Origin: Phytobacter ursingii
GTDB taxonomy: Bacteria; Pseudomonadota; Gammaproteobacteria; Enterobacterales; Enterobacteriaceae
Direction of reading: 5' to 3'
Assembly (NCBI GenBank): GCA_901456055.1
Contig: CABDWT010000004.1
Location: 372,001-436,000, forward strand
DNA: 64,000 bases
Below the pieces are notes generated by a model. It searched no databases. It was not told the origin of the DNA and worked only from the letters and a program-made list of their open reading frames with translations. Both the position numbers and the translations under genes were made by a program. Numbering within the stretch: position 1 is the first letter of the stretch; every line of letters starts with the position of its first letter. Positions 32,713 to 42,169 of this stretch are shown piece after piece.

Positions 32713-33251
32713 TGGAACAGATGATCAACCTGCTTCCCTGGCGAGAGCAGCGGCAGCAGGCATGTCGACGTTTCTGGGGGCGACTGCTGGTGTCCGTTGT
32801 GGGCATGACGGCGCTAGCCATCGTGCTGTTTCATACAAAGACGGGTCAGGACAAGCAGATCGCTACGTTGTGGCTGCAATCCGACGAGCAGATATTGTCG
32901 GCGCTGAAGGCAAGACAACCGCATTTTCAGGCGTTACGCCAGTTGTGGTTAAAACAGCAGGCCAGAATGCAGCGTCATAGCCATACCCGTCAATGGCAGC
33001 AGCGGCTGGCTGGGCTGGCGGAAAGAATGCCTGACAGCGCCTGGCTTACGGAAATGCATTTTCAACAAGGGCAATTCAGCGTATCGGGGCTTGCCAGAAC
33101 TTTTCAATCATTAAGCGATCTGGAGCAGGCGCTTGAAATGACAGACGGTTTTCGTCTTCGTCAAGCCGGTTCAACTGAGCGGGACGCGCAGGGGCGCTGG
33201 CAGTTTCACTATCAGCTTAATAAGGAAAATGAACATGCCGCGCAGCCTTGA
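32712..33251 (+). CDS. hofN: PilN-like DNA utilization protein HofN
   Basis: PilN homologue, 179 residues from the ATG at 32712, which shares its A with the hofM stop (TAATG). It starts with the typical PilN opening MEQMINLLPWREQRQQ. One transmembrane segment (about 22-40) is followed by a periplasmic coiled region. A longer open frame beginning inside hofM is not the gene. It should pair with HofO in the inner-membrane platform. Confidence 0.92.
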   Translation: MEQMINLLPWREQRQQACRRFWGRLLVSVVGMTALAIVLFHTKTGQDKQIATLWLQSDEQILSALKARQPHFQALRQLWLKQQARMQRHSHTRQWQQRLAGLAERMPDSAWLTEMHFQQGQFSVSGLARTFQSLSDLEQALEMTDGFRLRQAGSTERDAQGRWQFHYQLNKENEHAAQP

Positions 33252-33699
33252 TCTCTGGTACGCCCTCTCGCCCGGAGCCAGGGCCGGGTACGGATTGTTG
33301 CTTATGGTTTTTCTCCTGCTTGCGGTGTGGTGGTGGCAGATTAAGCCCATAACACGTGAGCAAACGGCACGGGAGCAACAGCGTCTTGTACAGCAGGCGG
33401 CGCTACAGGCCAGTTGGCAGGATATCCTGGCCCTTAAGCCCCCGGACATCCCGCATTCTCAGGCGGATGCCCCAAAGGCTTTTTCACCTCTGGATTTTCA
33501 TACTCCTGATGCCCAACTGATTCGCTGGCGTCCTGCCGATCGGGGGGGCGAGATGGTGCTGGAGGCGCAGTGGGTATCGATTCCGCGTATATTTTCCTGG
33601 CTTGCTGAACGGCAGATGCTCGCGCCGGCTTTTTCCATCACCGTACAGGAACATGCGCTGCATTTTGTGCTCCAGGTGGAGAGCGATGATGGCGACTAA
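33229..33699 (+). CDS. hofO: PilO-like DNA utilization protein HofO
   Basis: PilO-like bitopic inner-membrane protein, 156 residues (E. coli 146 from memory), overlapping hofN by 23 bp. A short cytoplasmic start is followed by a transmembrane helix (about 18-36, LLLMVFLLLAVWWW) and a periplasmic domain. An AAGGA ribosome site precedes the ATG; the second in-frame ATG at 33235 is an alternative. Sequence conservation is lower than for neighbouring genes, which is usual for hof genes. Confidence 0.85.
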   Translation: MNMPRSLDLWYALSPGARAGYGLLLMVFLLLAVWWWQIKPITREQTAREQQRLVQQAALQASWQDILALKPPDIPHSQADAPKAFSPLDFHTPDAQLIRWRPADRGGEMVLEAQWVSIPRIFSWLAERQMLAPAFSITVQEHALHFVLQVESDDGD

Positions 33700-34042
33700 A
33701 CGCATCGCAGCGGCATGTTTGCTGGTATTGATGCTGGGGGGGATGCGTGATCCTTTCCAGCCTCCCCTCGATCGCTGTATGGCCAGCCAGCTTGAGCTTT
33801 GGCATTACCAGGGCGTGGTGATCATGGCTGAGGCTGCGACAGGGATCGTGCGTGATTCTGCCGGGAGATGGCGACGCGTGCAGAAAGGAGACACGCTTTT
33901 GGGGGGCTGGCGCGTGGTGGATTTTGATAAAGAAGAGATGCGCATCGCGACAGGGGAGGGTTGTGAACCCGCGCGCTGGCAGTGGAAACGAGAAGGATCT
34001 CAAAATGAAAAGAACAGTAATCGTAGCTCTTTGTCTCAGTAA
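33689..34042 (+). CDS. hofP: PilP-like DNA utilization protein HofP
   Basis: PilP-like periplasmic protein linking the inner-membrane platform to the secretin. It has 117 residues from the ATG at 33689 (an ATG at 33686 is the alternative), with GGAG a few bases upstream. It has an N-terminal signal/anchor segment (AAACLLVLMLGG), then RDPFQPPLDRC and the family pattern LxxWxYQG seen as LELWHYQGVV. It overlaps hofO by 11 bp and hofQ by 38 bp. It is shorter than the 134 residues I recall for E. coli. Confidence 0.85.
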   Translation: MATKRIAAACLLVLMLGGMRDPFQPPLDRCMASQLELWHYQGVVIMAEAATGIVRDSAGRWRRVQKGDTLLGGWRVVDFDKEEMRIATGEGCEPARWQWKREGSQNEKNSNRSSLSQ

Positions 34043-35243
34043 CGTCGCGGCGAGCGTGGCAATGCCTGCACCCGTAACATTAATGGTGGATGATGTTCCT
34101 GTCACTCAAGTCTTACAGGCGCTTGCTGAGCAGGAAAAACATAACCTGGTGATCTCGCCTGATGTCAGCGGGACACTCTCCTTACATCTGGTCAATGTGC
34201 CCTGGAAGCAGGCATTAAACACGGTGATTTCCAGCGCCGGACTAACACTACGCCGCGAGGGCAATATCCTGTATGTGCATTCCGCTAACTGGCAGCAACA
34301 ACAATACGACGCACGTGAAGCGGCACTGGAAAAACAAAAACAGAGTCTGCCGCTGGAAGAGCGTAGCCTGACGCTGCGTTATGCGCAGGCCAGTGAACTG
34401 GCAAAGGCTGGCGAAAAACTCCTTGGACCGAAAGGTACGATCACCGTGGATACCCGCCTTAATCGGCTGGTGCTCCGTGATCATAAGGCCTCGCTAAACA
34501 TGCTGGAAAAGTGGGTTGCGCAGATGGATTTGCCCGTCGAACAGGTTGAACTGGCGGCGCATATTGTCACCATAAATGAGAAGAGTTTGCGTGAGCTCGG
34601 GGTGAAATGGGGGCTGGGGGAGGCGACAAAGCCCGGTAAACGCGGTCAGGTATCGTCGCTTTCCAGCGATCTATCGGTTGAAAGCGCCACTACCCGGGTC
34701 GGTTTTAATATAGGCAGCATTAACGGGCGGTTACTGGATATTGAATTATCAGCGCTGGAACAAAAACAGCAACTGGAGATTATCGCCAGCCCGCGACTTC
34801 TGGCATCCCATATGCAGCCTGCCAGCATTAAACAAGGTAGTGAAATCCCTTATCAGGTTTCCAGCGGCGAAAGCGGTGCAACGTCGGTGGAATTTAAAGA
34901 AGCGGTTCTGGGTATGGAAGTGACGCCGACCGTGCTACCCGATAATCGTGTGCGTCTGAAACTGCGTATTACCCAGAACGTGCCGGGCCAGGTGCTCCAG
35001 CAGGCAAATGGCGAAGTACTGGCAATTGATAAACAAGAAATTGAAACGCAGGTAGAAATAAAAAGCGGAGACACTCTGGCGCTCGGCGGCATTTTCTCGC
35101 AAAAGCATAAACTCGGTTCCGACAGCGTACCAATTTTAGGGGGGATACCCTGGTTCGGCCGACTCTTTCGTCATGATGGTAAAGATAATGAGCGCCGTGA
35201 ACTGGTGGTCTTTATTACACCACGACTCGTTCCGGTACGCTGA
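34005..35243 (+). CDS. hofQ: Secretin HofQ for DNA uptake
   Basis: Outer-membrane secretin of the PilQ/ComE type, 412 residues from the ATG at 34005, the same length as E. coli. The ribosome site GAAGGA lies 8-13 bp upstream, inside hofP; a longer open frame from 33852 is not supported. In order it has a signal peptide (1-20, ending ASVAMPAP), a secretin/TonB short N-terminal domain (VTLMVDDVPVTQVLQALAEQ), an N1 domain, and the secretin core with LEIIASPRLLASH and VPILGGIPWFGRLFRHDGKDNERRELVVFITPRLV. It ends the operon. Confidence 0.95.
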   Translation: MKRTVIVALCLSNVAASVAMPAPVTLMVDDVPVTQVLQALAEQEKHNLVISPDVSGTLSLHLVNVPWKQALNTVISSAGLTLRREGNILYVHSANWQQQQYDAREAALEKQKQSLPLEERSLTLRYAQASELAKAGEKLLGPKGTITVDTRLNRLVLRDHKASLNMLEKWVAQMDLPVEQVELAAHIVTINEKSLRELGVKWGLGEATKPGKRGQVSSLSSDLSVESATTRVGFNIGSINGRLLDIELSALEQKQQLEIIASPRLLASHMQPASIKQGSEIPYQVSSGESGATSVEFKEAVLGMEVTPTVLPDNRVRLKLRITQNVPGQVLQQANGEVLAIDKQEIETQVEIKSGDTLALGGIFSQKHKLGSDSVPILGGIPWFGRLFRHDGKDNERRELVVFITPRLVPVR

Positions 35244-35406
35244 TCGATACCTGTTCTGTATCGCTTTTTCTGCCGAACTCGCTACAGGTGTTTGACGTGA
35301 GAGATGATTTAGCTTACAAGGAGTACCGATTTGAGCGTCAGCAATCTCCGTCTTACCATAAGTAGTGTTAACGTCTGGTCGGCGATTTATTCAGTTGCCA
35401 AACCAG

Positions 35407-35428
35407 TCTCAGTACTGAGATAATTTTT
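35407..35428 (+). terminator. Possible terminator between hofQ and aroK
   Basis: TCTCAGTACTGAGA is a perfect 14-bp palindrome followed by TAATTTTT, which resembles a short intrinsic terminator. It lies 160 bp after hofQ, so it could also be an operator or attenuator for aroK. Confidence 0.4.
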
Positions 35429-35537
35429 GGTCTGACTCTCGCACTATCGCATATGAGGTTTCAGTTCATGTCCGGCTTCGCACGGTGTCAACGGAGCGGA
35501 TTTATCATCAACGAATAGTCTTAGTAGTACCGAAAAA

Positions 35538-36059
35538 ATGGCAGAGAAACGCAATATCTTTCTGGTTGGGCCTATGGGTGCCGGCAAAAGCACTATTGGG
35601 CGTCAGTTAGCTCAACAACTCAATATGGAATTTTACGATTCTGATCAAGAGATTGAGAAACGAACCGGAGCTGATGTGGGCTGGGTCTTCGATGTAGAAG
35701 GTGAAGAAGGTTTCCGCGATCGCGAAGAAAAAATCATCAACGAGCTAACGGAAAAACAGGGAATTGTACTGGCAACCGGTGGTGGCTCTGTGAAGTCTCG
35801 CGAAACCCGTAATCGTCTCTCCGCCCGCGGCGTAGTGGTTTATCTGGAAACCACTATCGAGAAGCAGCTGGCTCGTACTCAACGTGACAAAAAACGTCCG
35901 CTTTTACAGGTGGAAACGCCGCCGCGTGAAGTGCTGGAAGCGCTGGCTGATGAACGCAATCCGCTGTATGAAGAGATTGCCGACGTTACCATTCGCACTG
36001 ACGATCAGAGCGCGAAAGTCGTCGCAAACCAGATTATTCACATGCTGGAAAGCAATTAA
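35538..36059 (+). CDS. aroK: Shikimate kinase I
   Basis: Phosphorylates shikimate at the 3-hydroxyl with ATP in the chorismate pathway. The 173 residues equal the E. coli length and are almost identical to it. The P-loop GPMGAGKST is at 11-19, the shikimate-binding DSD follows, and GGG is in ATGGGSV. aroB follows 55 bp later. This is the first gene of the aroK-aroB-damX-dam-rpe-gph-trpS series. Confidence 0.98.
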   Translation: MAEKRNIFLVGPMGAGKSTIGRQLAQQLNMEFYDSDQEIEKRTGADVGWVFDVEGEEGFRDREEKIINELTEKQGIVLATGGGSVKSRETRNRLSARGVVVYLETTIEKQLARTQRDKKRPLLQVETPPREVLEALADERNPLYEEIADVTIRTDDQSAKVVANQIIHMLESN

Positions 36060-36114
36060 TTCTGGCGTAATACACAGGCCTGCGGGTTTAAGCAAATAAG
36101 GTGGATGTCGCGTC

Positions 36115-37203
36115 ATGGAGAGGATCACAGTCACTCTGGGGGATCGTAGTTACCCTATCACCATCGCGGCTGGTTTGTTCGACGATCCAGCTTCCTTCTC
36201 GCCCCTGAAATCCGGTGACCAGGTCATGCTGGTCACTAATGAAACGCTGGCTCCGCTCTATCTCGACAAGATTCGCCATGTACTTGAAACGGCCGGTATC
36301 AAAGTCGATAGCGTGGTTTTACCCGATGGCGAGCAGTACAAAAGCCTGACGGTGCTGGACTCGGTCTTCACTGCGCTTTTGCAAAAACCTCACGGTCGGG
36401 ACACCACACTTGTCGCGCTGGGTGGTGGTGTAGTGGGCGATCTGACCGGTTTTGCCGCAGCCAGCTATCAGCGTGGCGTGCGTTTTATTCAGGTTCCCAC
36501 GACGTTGCTTTCGCAGGTCGACTCTTCTGTTGGCGGCAAAACGGCGGTAAACCATCCACTTGGCAAAAACATGATTGGCGCGTTCTACCAGCCAGCCTCG
36601 GTGGTGGTGGATCTCGACTGTCTGAAAACACTGCCCGCGCGCGAACTTTCCTCTGGTCTCGCCGAAGTTATCAAATACGGCATCATCCTTGATGGCGAAT
36701 TTTTTGACTGGCTTGAGCAAAATCTGGACGCGTTGTTGCGTCTGGACGGCCCGGCAATGGCGTACTGTATTCGCCGTTGTTGTGAGCTGAAAGCCGACGT
36801 TGTGGCGGCTGACGAGCGGGAAACAGGCTTACGTGCTTTACTGAATTTGGGCCATACCTTCGGTCATGCTATTGAGGCCGAAATGGGATACGGCAACTGG
36901 TTGCATGGTGAAGCTGTCGCTGCCGGAATGGTGATGGCCGCGCGAGCCTCCGAGCGTCTTGGGCAGTTCAGCAAAGATGATACCCAGCGCATCATTACCC
37001 TGCTTGAGCGTGCAGGTCTGCCGGTTCACGGGCCGAAGGACATGACCGCCCAGGCATATATCCCGCACATGCTGCGTGACAAGAAAGTTCTGGCCGGCGA
37101 GCTACGTTTAGTGCTTCCGCTGGCAATAGGGAAAAGCGAAGTTCGTGGCGGAGTGTCACAAGACGTTGTACTTGGCGCTATTGCTGATTGTCAGCAGGCG
37201 TAA
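36115..37203 (+). CDS. aroB: 3-dehydroquinate synthase
   Basis: NAD- and metal-dependent cyclase turning DAHP into 3-dehydroquinate, the second step of the shikimate pathway. The 362 residues equal the E. coli length. The NAD-binding segment [18 protein letters not shown] is near 104-121. The metal ligands are in the [10 protein letters not shown] (Glu), GHTFGHAIE and HGEAVAAGM segments. Confidence 0.98.
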   Translation: MERITVTLGDRSYPITIAAGLFDDPASFSPLKSGDQVMLVTNETLAPLYLDKIRHVLETAGIKVDSVVLPDGEQYKSLTVLDSVFTALLQKPHGRDTTLVALGGGVVGDLTGFAAASYQRGVRFIQVPTTLLSQVDSSVGGKTAVNHPLGKNMIGAFYQPASVVVDLDCLKTLPARELSSGLAEVIKYGIILDGEFFDWLEQNLDALLRLDGPAMAYCIRRCCELKADVVAADERETGLRALLNLGHTFGHAIEAEMGYGNWLHGEAVAAGMVMAARASERLGQFSKDDTQRIITLLERAGLPVHGPKDMTAQAYIPHMLRDKKVLAGELRLVLPLAIGKSEVRGGVSQDVVLGAIADCQQA

Positions 37204-37293
37204 TTGATTAGAAAGGTCTTGCTGCGCGTGCGTGGCGTTTAACTTCGGGCGAATGCAATTGTTGGTAGCATGAGCCTTTGAGTGGGGTGTTAA

Positions 37294-38592
37294 ATGGATG
37301 AATTCAAACCAGAAGACGAGCTGAAACCCGATCCCAGCGATCGTCGTACTGGTCGTTCTCGTCAATCTTCTGAACGTGTTGATGAGCCGCAGATCAATTT
37401 TGATGATGTTGAACTTGATGCTGACGAGCGTCGCCCTTCGAGAACACGTAAGACGCGCGATGAACGCGAAGAATACGCAGAAGAAGATTATGAAGCGGAT
37501 GAAAACTCACTGGACGAGGAGCGCGCAGAGCGTCGCCCACGTAAGCGCAAAAAAGCCGCCGCCGCAAAACCTGCTTCGCGTCAGTATGTGATGATGGGGG
37601 TCGGTGTTCTGGTACTGCTACTGCTGATTGTCGGTATCGGTTCTGCATTGAAAGCCCCTTCCAGCAACAGTACTGCTCAACCGAGTGCATCTGACAGCAA
37701 AAACATCGACCTTTCGGGGAACGGTGCGGCTGCCGATCAGGCTAATGCCACTCAGCCTGCGCCGGGCTCCACTTCTGCAGAACAGACTGCGGGTGCTGCA
37801 CAGCCGACGACAGGCACTACATCGCAGGATGTTTCCCTGCCGCCAATCTCTTCTACGCCTTCTCAAAGCCAGGCGCCTGCAACCACAGGCACTCAGCAGC
37901 GTCTTGAAGTGCAGGGTGATTTGAACACTGCGCTGACTTCGCCGCAAAACCAGGCGCAAATCAACAACGCGGTAGCAAACAGCACGCTGCCGACGGAACC
38001 TGCAACCGTTGCGCCAGTGCGTAACGGCGGTGGGAATGCGGCTCATAGCGCAGCTACCGCAGAAAACCATACGGCAACGACTCGCCCGGAACACAAACAA
38101 GCGGTTATCGAACCGAAACCACAGCAGCAGGTCAAACCGCCCGTGATAAAGGCAGAGCCGAAAGCGGTTGTTCAGGCGCCGGTCGCGCAACCTAAAGTGG
38201 TTGCCTCAGAGCCGGTCAAAGCGCCGACCGTGGCGGCAACGACGCCGAAAGCGACGACCAGCACAGCTGCACCGGCAGCGACTGCGGCCAGCACGAACGT
38301 GGCAACGGGTAATGTGGGCTCACTGAAATCTGCGCCCGCCGATCATTACACGCTGCAGTTAAGCAGTTCATCGAATTACAACAACCTGAATGCCTGGGCC
38401 AAAAAAGAAAATCTGAAAAACTTTGTGGTTTATCAGACGACACGTAATGGCCAGCCGTGGTATGTACTGGTCAGCGGTGTGTATGCCTCTAAGGATGATG
38501 CAAAACGCGCTGTTGCTGCACTGCCATCAGATGTTCAGGCTAAGAACCCGTGGGCCAAGCCTATTCATCAGGTTCAGGCCGACCTGAAATAA
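37294..38592 (+). CDS. damX: Cell division protein DamX (SPOR domain)
   Basis: Bitopic inner-membrane division protein that gathers at the septum. It has 432 residues (E. coli 428). A highly charged cytoplasmic N-terminus (1-95) is followed by one transmembrane helix (about 99-118, [19 protein letters not shown]). A long Ala/Thr/Pro/Gln-rich periplasmic linker comes next. The C-terminal SPOR domain (about 345-425, [35 protein letters not shown]) binds denuded septal peptidoglycan. It lies between aroB and dam. Confidence 0.96.
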   Translation: MDEFKPEDELKPDPSDRRTGRSRQSSERVDEPQINFDDVELDADERRPSRTRKTRDEREEYAEEDYEADENSLDEERAERRPRKRKKAAAAKPASRQYVMMGVGVLVLLLLIVGIGSALKAPSSNSTAQPSASDSKNIDLSGNGAAADQANATQPAPGSTSAEQTAGAAQPTTGTTSQDVSLPPISSTPSQSQAPATTGTQQRLEVQGDLNTALTSPQNQAQINNAVANSTLPTEPATVAPVRNGGGNAAHSAATAENHTATTRPEHKQAVIEPKPQQQVKPPVIKAEPKAVVQAPVAQPKVVASEPVKAPTVAATTPKATTSTAAPAATAASTNVATGNVGSLKSAPADHYTLQLSSSSNYNNLNAWAKKENLKNFVVYQTTRNGQPWYVLVSGVYASKDDAKRAVAALPSDVQAKNPWAKPIHQVQADLK

Positions 38593-38606
38593 TTTCACGT
38601 CACAAC

Positions 38607-38644
38607 ATCATTCAGGCAGGCCACCCAGGCTTTGCCTGAATGAT
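38607..38644. other. Large hairpin between damX and dam
   Basis: Perfect 12-bp inverted repeat ATCATTCAGGCA / TGCCTGAATGAT with a 14-nt loop. The outer bases CACGT and ACGTG extend the symmetry. It lies 15 bp after the damX stop and 70 bp before dam. There is no U-run, so it may be an RNA-processing or stability element or a partial terminator. Confidence 0.6.
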
Positions 38645-38715
38645 AACGTGTATAAAGCGCAGGATGCTGTCGGAGCTGTCTCCACAGCCGGAGAGAGTGT
38701 AATCAATCATCCAGC

Positions 38716-39537
38716 ATGAAAAAAAATCGCGCTTTTCTGAAATGGGCAGGGGGGAAGTACCCTCTGCTTGCCGATATTGAACGACATTTGCCAAAAGGCG
38801 AATGCCTGATCGAACCCTTCGTTGGTGCTGGCTCGGTATTTCTCAATACTTCATTTTCCCGTTACATTCTTGCGGATATCAACAGCGATCTGATTGGCCT
38901 TTATAACATCGTCAAAGAACGCGCTGATGAGTATGTTCAGGGCGCCCGGGAGCTCTTTACGCCCACGACGAACCAGTCGGAAACCTACTATCAGTTGCGT
39001 ACCGAGTTTAACCAGAGCCGGGACCTGTTCCGGCGCGCGCTGTTATTCTTGTACCTTAACCGCCACGGCTATAACGGTTTGTGTCGTTATAATCTGCGCG
39101 GTGAATTTAACGTACCGTTTGGCCGTTACAAAAAACCGTACTTCCCGGAAGCTGAGTTGTATCATTTCGCTGAAAAGGCGCAGAATGCCTTTTTTTATTG
39201 CGAATCCTATGCTGAGAGCATGGCCCGTGCGGATGCGAATTCGGTGGTTTATTGCGATCCGCCTTACGCACCGCTCTCAGCCACGGCGAATTTTACGGCG
39301 TACCATACGAATAGCTTTACCCTGGAGCAACAGGCCCATCTGGCGGCCATTGCCGAGAGTCTGGTGAATAATCGGATCCCGGTACTGATTTCCAACCACG
39401 ACACCGCGCTGACGCGTGAGTGGTATAGCCAGGCGAAACTGCACGTTGTGAAAGTACGGCGCAGTATCAGCAGCAACGGTGGGACGCGTAAAAAGGTGGA
39501 TGAACTGCTGGCGCTCTATCGCCCGGCAACTCTCTGA
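38716..39537 (+). CDS. dam: DNA adenine methyltransferase Dam
   Basis: Methylates adenine N6 in GATC, guiding mismatch repair and replication timing. It has 273 residues (E. coli 278, slightly longer at the C-terminus). The SAM-binding motif I is FLKWAGGKYPLL plus VEPF-type EPFVGAGSVF. The catalytic motif IV is VVYCDPPYAPLS around 180. The target-recognition region GEFNVPFGRYKKPYFPE is intact. Confidence 0.98.
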   Translation: MKKNRAFLKWAGGKYPLLADIERHLPKGECLIEPFVGAGSVFLNTSFSRYILADINSDLIGLYNIVKERADEYVQGARELFTPTTNQSETYYQLRTEFNQSRDLFRRALLFLYLNRHGYNGLCRYNLRGEFNVPFGRYKKPYFPEAELYHFAEKAQNAFFYCESYAESMARADANSVVYCDPPYAPLSATANFTAYHTNSFTLEQQAHLAAIAESLVNNRIPVLISNHDTALTREWYSQAKLHVVKVRRSISSNGGTRKKVDELLALYRPATL

Positions 39538-39616
39538 GCCAGAGCGGCTTCGCCGTCAGGAATGCGTTTGTCTACACCCTGTAAAATGAATGTATATTCT
39601 TCTCAAGGAGATGCGG

Positions 39617-40294
39617 ATGACACAGTATTTGATCGCCCCCTCGATTCTGTCGGCTGATTTTGCCCGCCTGGGTGAAGACACTGCCAGTGCGCTGGCTGCC
39701 GGCGCGGATGTGGTTCACTTCGATGTCATGGACAACCACTATGTGCCGAACCTGACCATTGGACCGATGGTACTGAAATCGTTGCGTAAGTACGGCATTA
39801 CGGCGCCTATTGACGTGCATCTGATGGTGAAGCCTGTCGATCGTCTGGTGCCGGACTTTGCCGCCGCCGGGGCCAGCATAATTACGTTCCATCCGGAAGC
39901 TTCTGAGCATGTTGATCGTACGCTGCAATTGATCAAAGAGCATGGCTGTAAAGCGGGCCTGGTATTTAACCCGGCCACGCCGCTGAGCTATCTGGATTAT
40001 GTTATGGATAAGCTGGATGTGATTCTGCTGATGTCGGTCAACCCTGGCTTTGGCGGTCAGTCGTTCATCCCCCATACCCTGGATAAATTGCGCGAAGTAC
40101 GCCGTCGGATTGATGAATCCGGTTTTGATATTCGCCTGGAAGTGGACGGCGGTGTGAAGGCCAGCAATATCGCGGAGATCGCCGCCGCGGGTGCAGATAT
40201 GTTTGTTGCGGGTTCGGCGATTTTCGATCAACCCGATTACAAAAAAGTGATTGATGAAATGCGTAGTGAACTGGCAAAGGTAAGTCATGGATAA
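39617..40294 (+). CDS. rpe: Ribulose-phosphate 3-epimerase
   Basis: Interconverts ribulose 5-phosphate and xylulose 5-phosphate in the pentose phosphate pathway. The ATG at 39617, with AAGGAG 6 bp upstream, gives 225 residues as in E. coli; an earlier in-frame ATG at 39590 is unsupported. TIM-barrel motifs are [33 protein letters not shown] with the metal ligands, and [10 protein letters not shown]. It overlaps gph by 8 bp. Confidence 0.98.
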   Translation: MTQYLIAPSILSADFARLGEDTASALAAGADVVHFDVMDNHYVPNLTIGPMVLKSLRKYGITAPIDVHLMVKPVDRLVPDFAAAGASIITFHPEASEHVDRTLQLIKEHGCKAGLVFNPATPLSYLDYVMDKLDVILLMSVNPGFGGQSFIPHTLDKLREVRRRIDESGFDIRLEVDGGVKASNIAEIAAAGADMFVAGSAIFDQPDYKKVIDEMRSELAKVSHG

Positions 40295-41048
40295 AATGCA
40301 GGCAATTCGTGGGGTGGCCTTTGACCTCGACGGGACGCTCGTGGACAGCGCGCCGGGGCTGACGGCAGCGGTAGATAACGCATTATATGCGCTGGAACTG
40401 CCTCAGGCGGGTGAAGATCGTGTCATCACCTGGATTGGCAATGGTGCGGATGTGCTGATGTCACGGGCGCTGACCTGGTCGCTACAGGAGCGTAATGCGC
40501 AGCGCGCTGCGTCCGGTAAACCGGCGATTAACCATGCGGATATTCCCCAGGAAGAGCAGGCCGTGATGCTGCGTAAGCTGTTTGACCGCTACTACGCTGA
40601 GTCGGTGGAAGAGGGCAGTTTTCTGTTTCCTGATGTGGCCCATACGCTGGCTGCATTGCACGCAAAAGGTTTCCCAATGGCGCTGGTGACCAACAAGCCT
40701 ACGCCATTTGTTGCTCCGCTCCTTGAAACGCTGGGTATTGCGCCGTATTTCAGCGTGGTCATCGGTGGTGATGATGTGAAAAACAAAAAGCCGCACCCGG
40801 AACCGCTACTGCTGGTCGCCGAAAAACTGGGCCTGGCGCCGAACGAATTGCTGTTCGTTGGCGATTCTCGTAATGATATTCTCGCCGCTCAGGCTGCAGG
40901 CTGTTGCTCTGTCGGTATGACCTATGGTTACAATTACGGCGAAGCCATTACATTGAGTGAACCGGACTACGTGTACGATCGCTTCAACGAACTACTGCCC
41001 GCACTCGGGCTCCCGCACAGTGAAAATCAGGACGTGAAACATGACTAA
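40287..41048 (+). CDS. gph: Phosphoglycolate phosphatase
   Basis: HAD-family phosphatase removing 2-phosphoglycolate, formed for example during repair of 3'-phosphoglycolate DNA ends. It has 253 residues. Motif I is [15 protein letters not shown] (nucleophile Asp13). Motif II is VTNKPT. Motif III is a Lys in KNKKPHPEP. Motif IV is [12 protein letters not shown]. It overlaps rpe and trpS by 8 bp each, so the three are translated as a tightly coupled set. Confidence 0.97.
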   Translation: MDKMQAIRGVAFDLDGTLVDSAPGLTAAVDNALYALELPQAGEDRVITWIGNGADVLMSRALTWSLQERNAQRAASGKPAINHADIPQEEQAVMLRKLFDRYYAESVEEGSFLFPDVAHTLAALHAKGFPMALVTNKPTPFVAPLLETLGIAPYFSVVIGGDDVKNKKPHPEPLLLVAEKLGLAPNELLFVGDSRNDILAAQAAGCCSVGMTYGYNYGEAITLSEPDYVYDRFNELLPALGLPHSENQDVKHD

Positions 41049-42045
41049 ACCCATCGTATTTAGTGGCGCACAGCCTTCAGGTGAACTGACCATTGGTAAC
41101 TACATGGGTGCGCTGCGTCAGTGGGTAAACATGCAGGATGACTACCATTGCATCTATTGCATCGTTGACCTGCATGCCATCACCGCGCGTCAGGATCCTG
41201 AAAAACTGCGCAAAGCGACTCTGGACACGCTGGCGCTCTATCTGGCATGCGGTATCGATCCTGAGAAAAGTACCATTTTCGTTCAGTCTCATGTGCCGGA
41301 GCATGCACAGCTGGGATGGGCGCTGAACTGCTACACCTATTTCGGCGAACTGAGCCGTATGACCCAGTTCAAAGATAAATCAGCGCGTTATTCTGAAAAC
41401 ATTAACGCCGGTCTGTTCGATTATCCGGTATTGATGGCGGCGGATATTTTGCTGTACCAGACCAACCAGGTTCCGGTCGGGGAAGACCAGAAACAGCATC
41501 TGGAACTGAGTCGCGATATTGCCCAGCGTTTTAACGCTATCTACGGTGACATCTTCAAAGTGCCGGAGCCGTTCATTCCGAAATCCGGCGCGCGCGTGAT
41601 GTCACTGCTGGAACCGACGAAGAAAATGTCCAAGTCTGACGATAACCGCAACAACGTTATCGGCCTGCTGGAAGATCCGAAATCGGTAGTGAAGAAAATC
41701 AAACGTGCGATGACCGACGGCGATGAGCCGCCAGTGGTGCGTTACGACATTCAGAATAAAGCGGGCGTATCTAACCTGCTGGATATTCTCTCAGCCGTAA
41801 CCGGGCAGAGCATTGCGGAGCTGGAACAGCACTTTGAAGGCAAAATGTACGGCCATCTGAAAGGCGAAGTAGCCGATGCGGTTTCCGGTATGCTTACCGA
41901 GCTGCAGGCGCGTTATCACCGCTATCGCGATGACGAAGCGTTCTTGCAGAAGATCATGAAAGAGGGTGCGGAAAAAGCCAGCGCGCGTGCGTCTGAAACG
42001 CTGAAAAAAGTCTACGACGCTATTGGTTTCGTGGCGAAGCCGTAA
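41041..42045 (+). CDS. trpS: Tryptophan--tRNA ligase
   Basis: Class I aminoacyl-tRNA synthetase charging tRNA-Trp. The 334 residues equal the E. coli length. The HIGH-like motif is in [11 protein letters not shown] (about 14-22). The KMSKS motif is seen as KKMSKSDDN near 195. It is the last gene of the aroK-to-trpS series and is convergent with frlR. Confidence 0.98.
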   Translation: MTKPIVFSGAQPSGELTIGNYMGALRQWVNMQDDYHCIYCIVDLHAITARQDPEKLRKATLDTLALYLACGIDPEKSTIFVQSHVPEHAQLGWALNCYTYFGELSRMTQFKDKSARYSENINAGLFDYPVLMAADILLYQTNQVPVGEDQKQHLELSRDIAQRFNAIYGDIFKVPEPFIPKSGARVMSLLEPTKKMSKSDDNRNNVIGLLEDPKSVVKKIKRAMTDGDEPPVVRYDIQNKAGVSNLLDILSAVTGQSIAELEQHFEGKMYGHLKGEVADAVSGMLTELQARYHRYRDDEAFLQKIMKEGAEKASARASETLKKVYDAIGFVAKP

Positions 42046-42130
42046 GCCCGTCTGGTTGTATGTTCCTCTCTGCCCATAGGGGCGAGGGGATCGATTGTGC
42101 AGTCTGGAAACGTGGTGTGCTAAAAAGTAA

Positions 42131-42160
42131 CCCGGATTAGGCGTTTATGCTGGGTCCGGG
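42131..42160. repeat. REP-like hairpin between trpS and frlR
   Basis: CCCGGA ... TCCGGG inverted repeat with a central GGCGTTTATGC, a degenerate REP element in the gap between convergent trpS and frlR. Confidence 0.6.
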
Positions 42161-42169
42161 ATGCTCTGG

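Noticed and set aside
33852-34004. N-terminal extension of HofQ
   Set aside because: It is hofP read in another frame; the signal peptide and ribosome site mark 34005 as the start.
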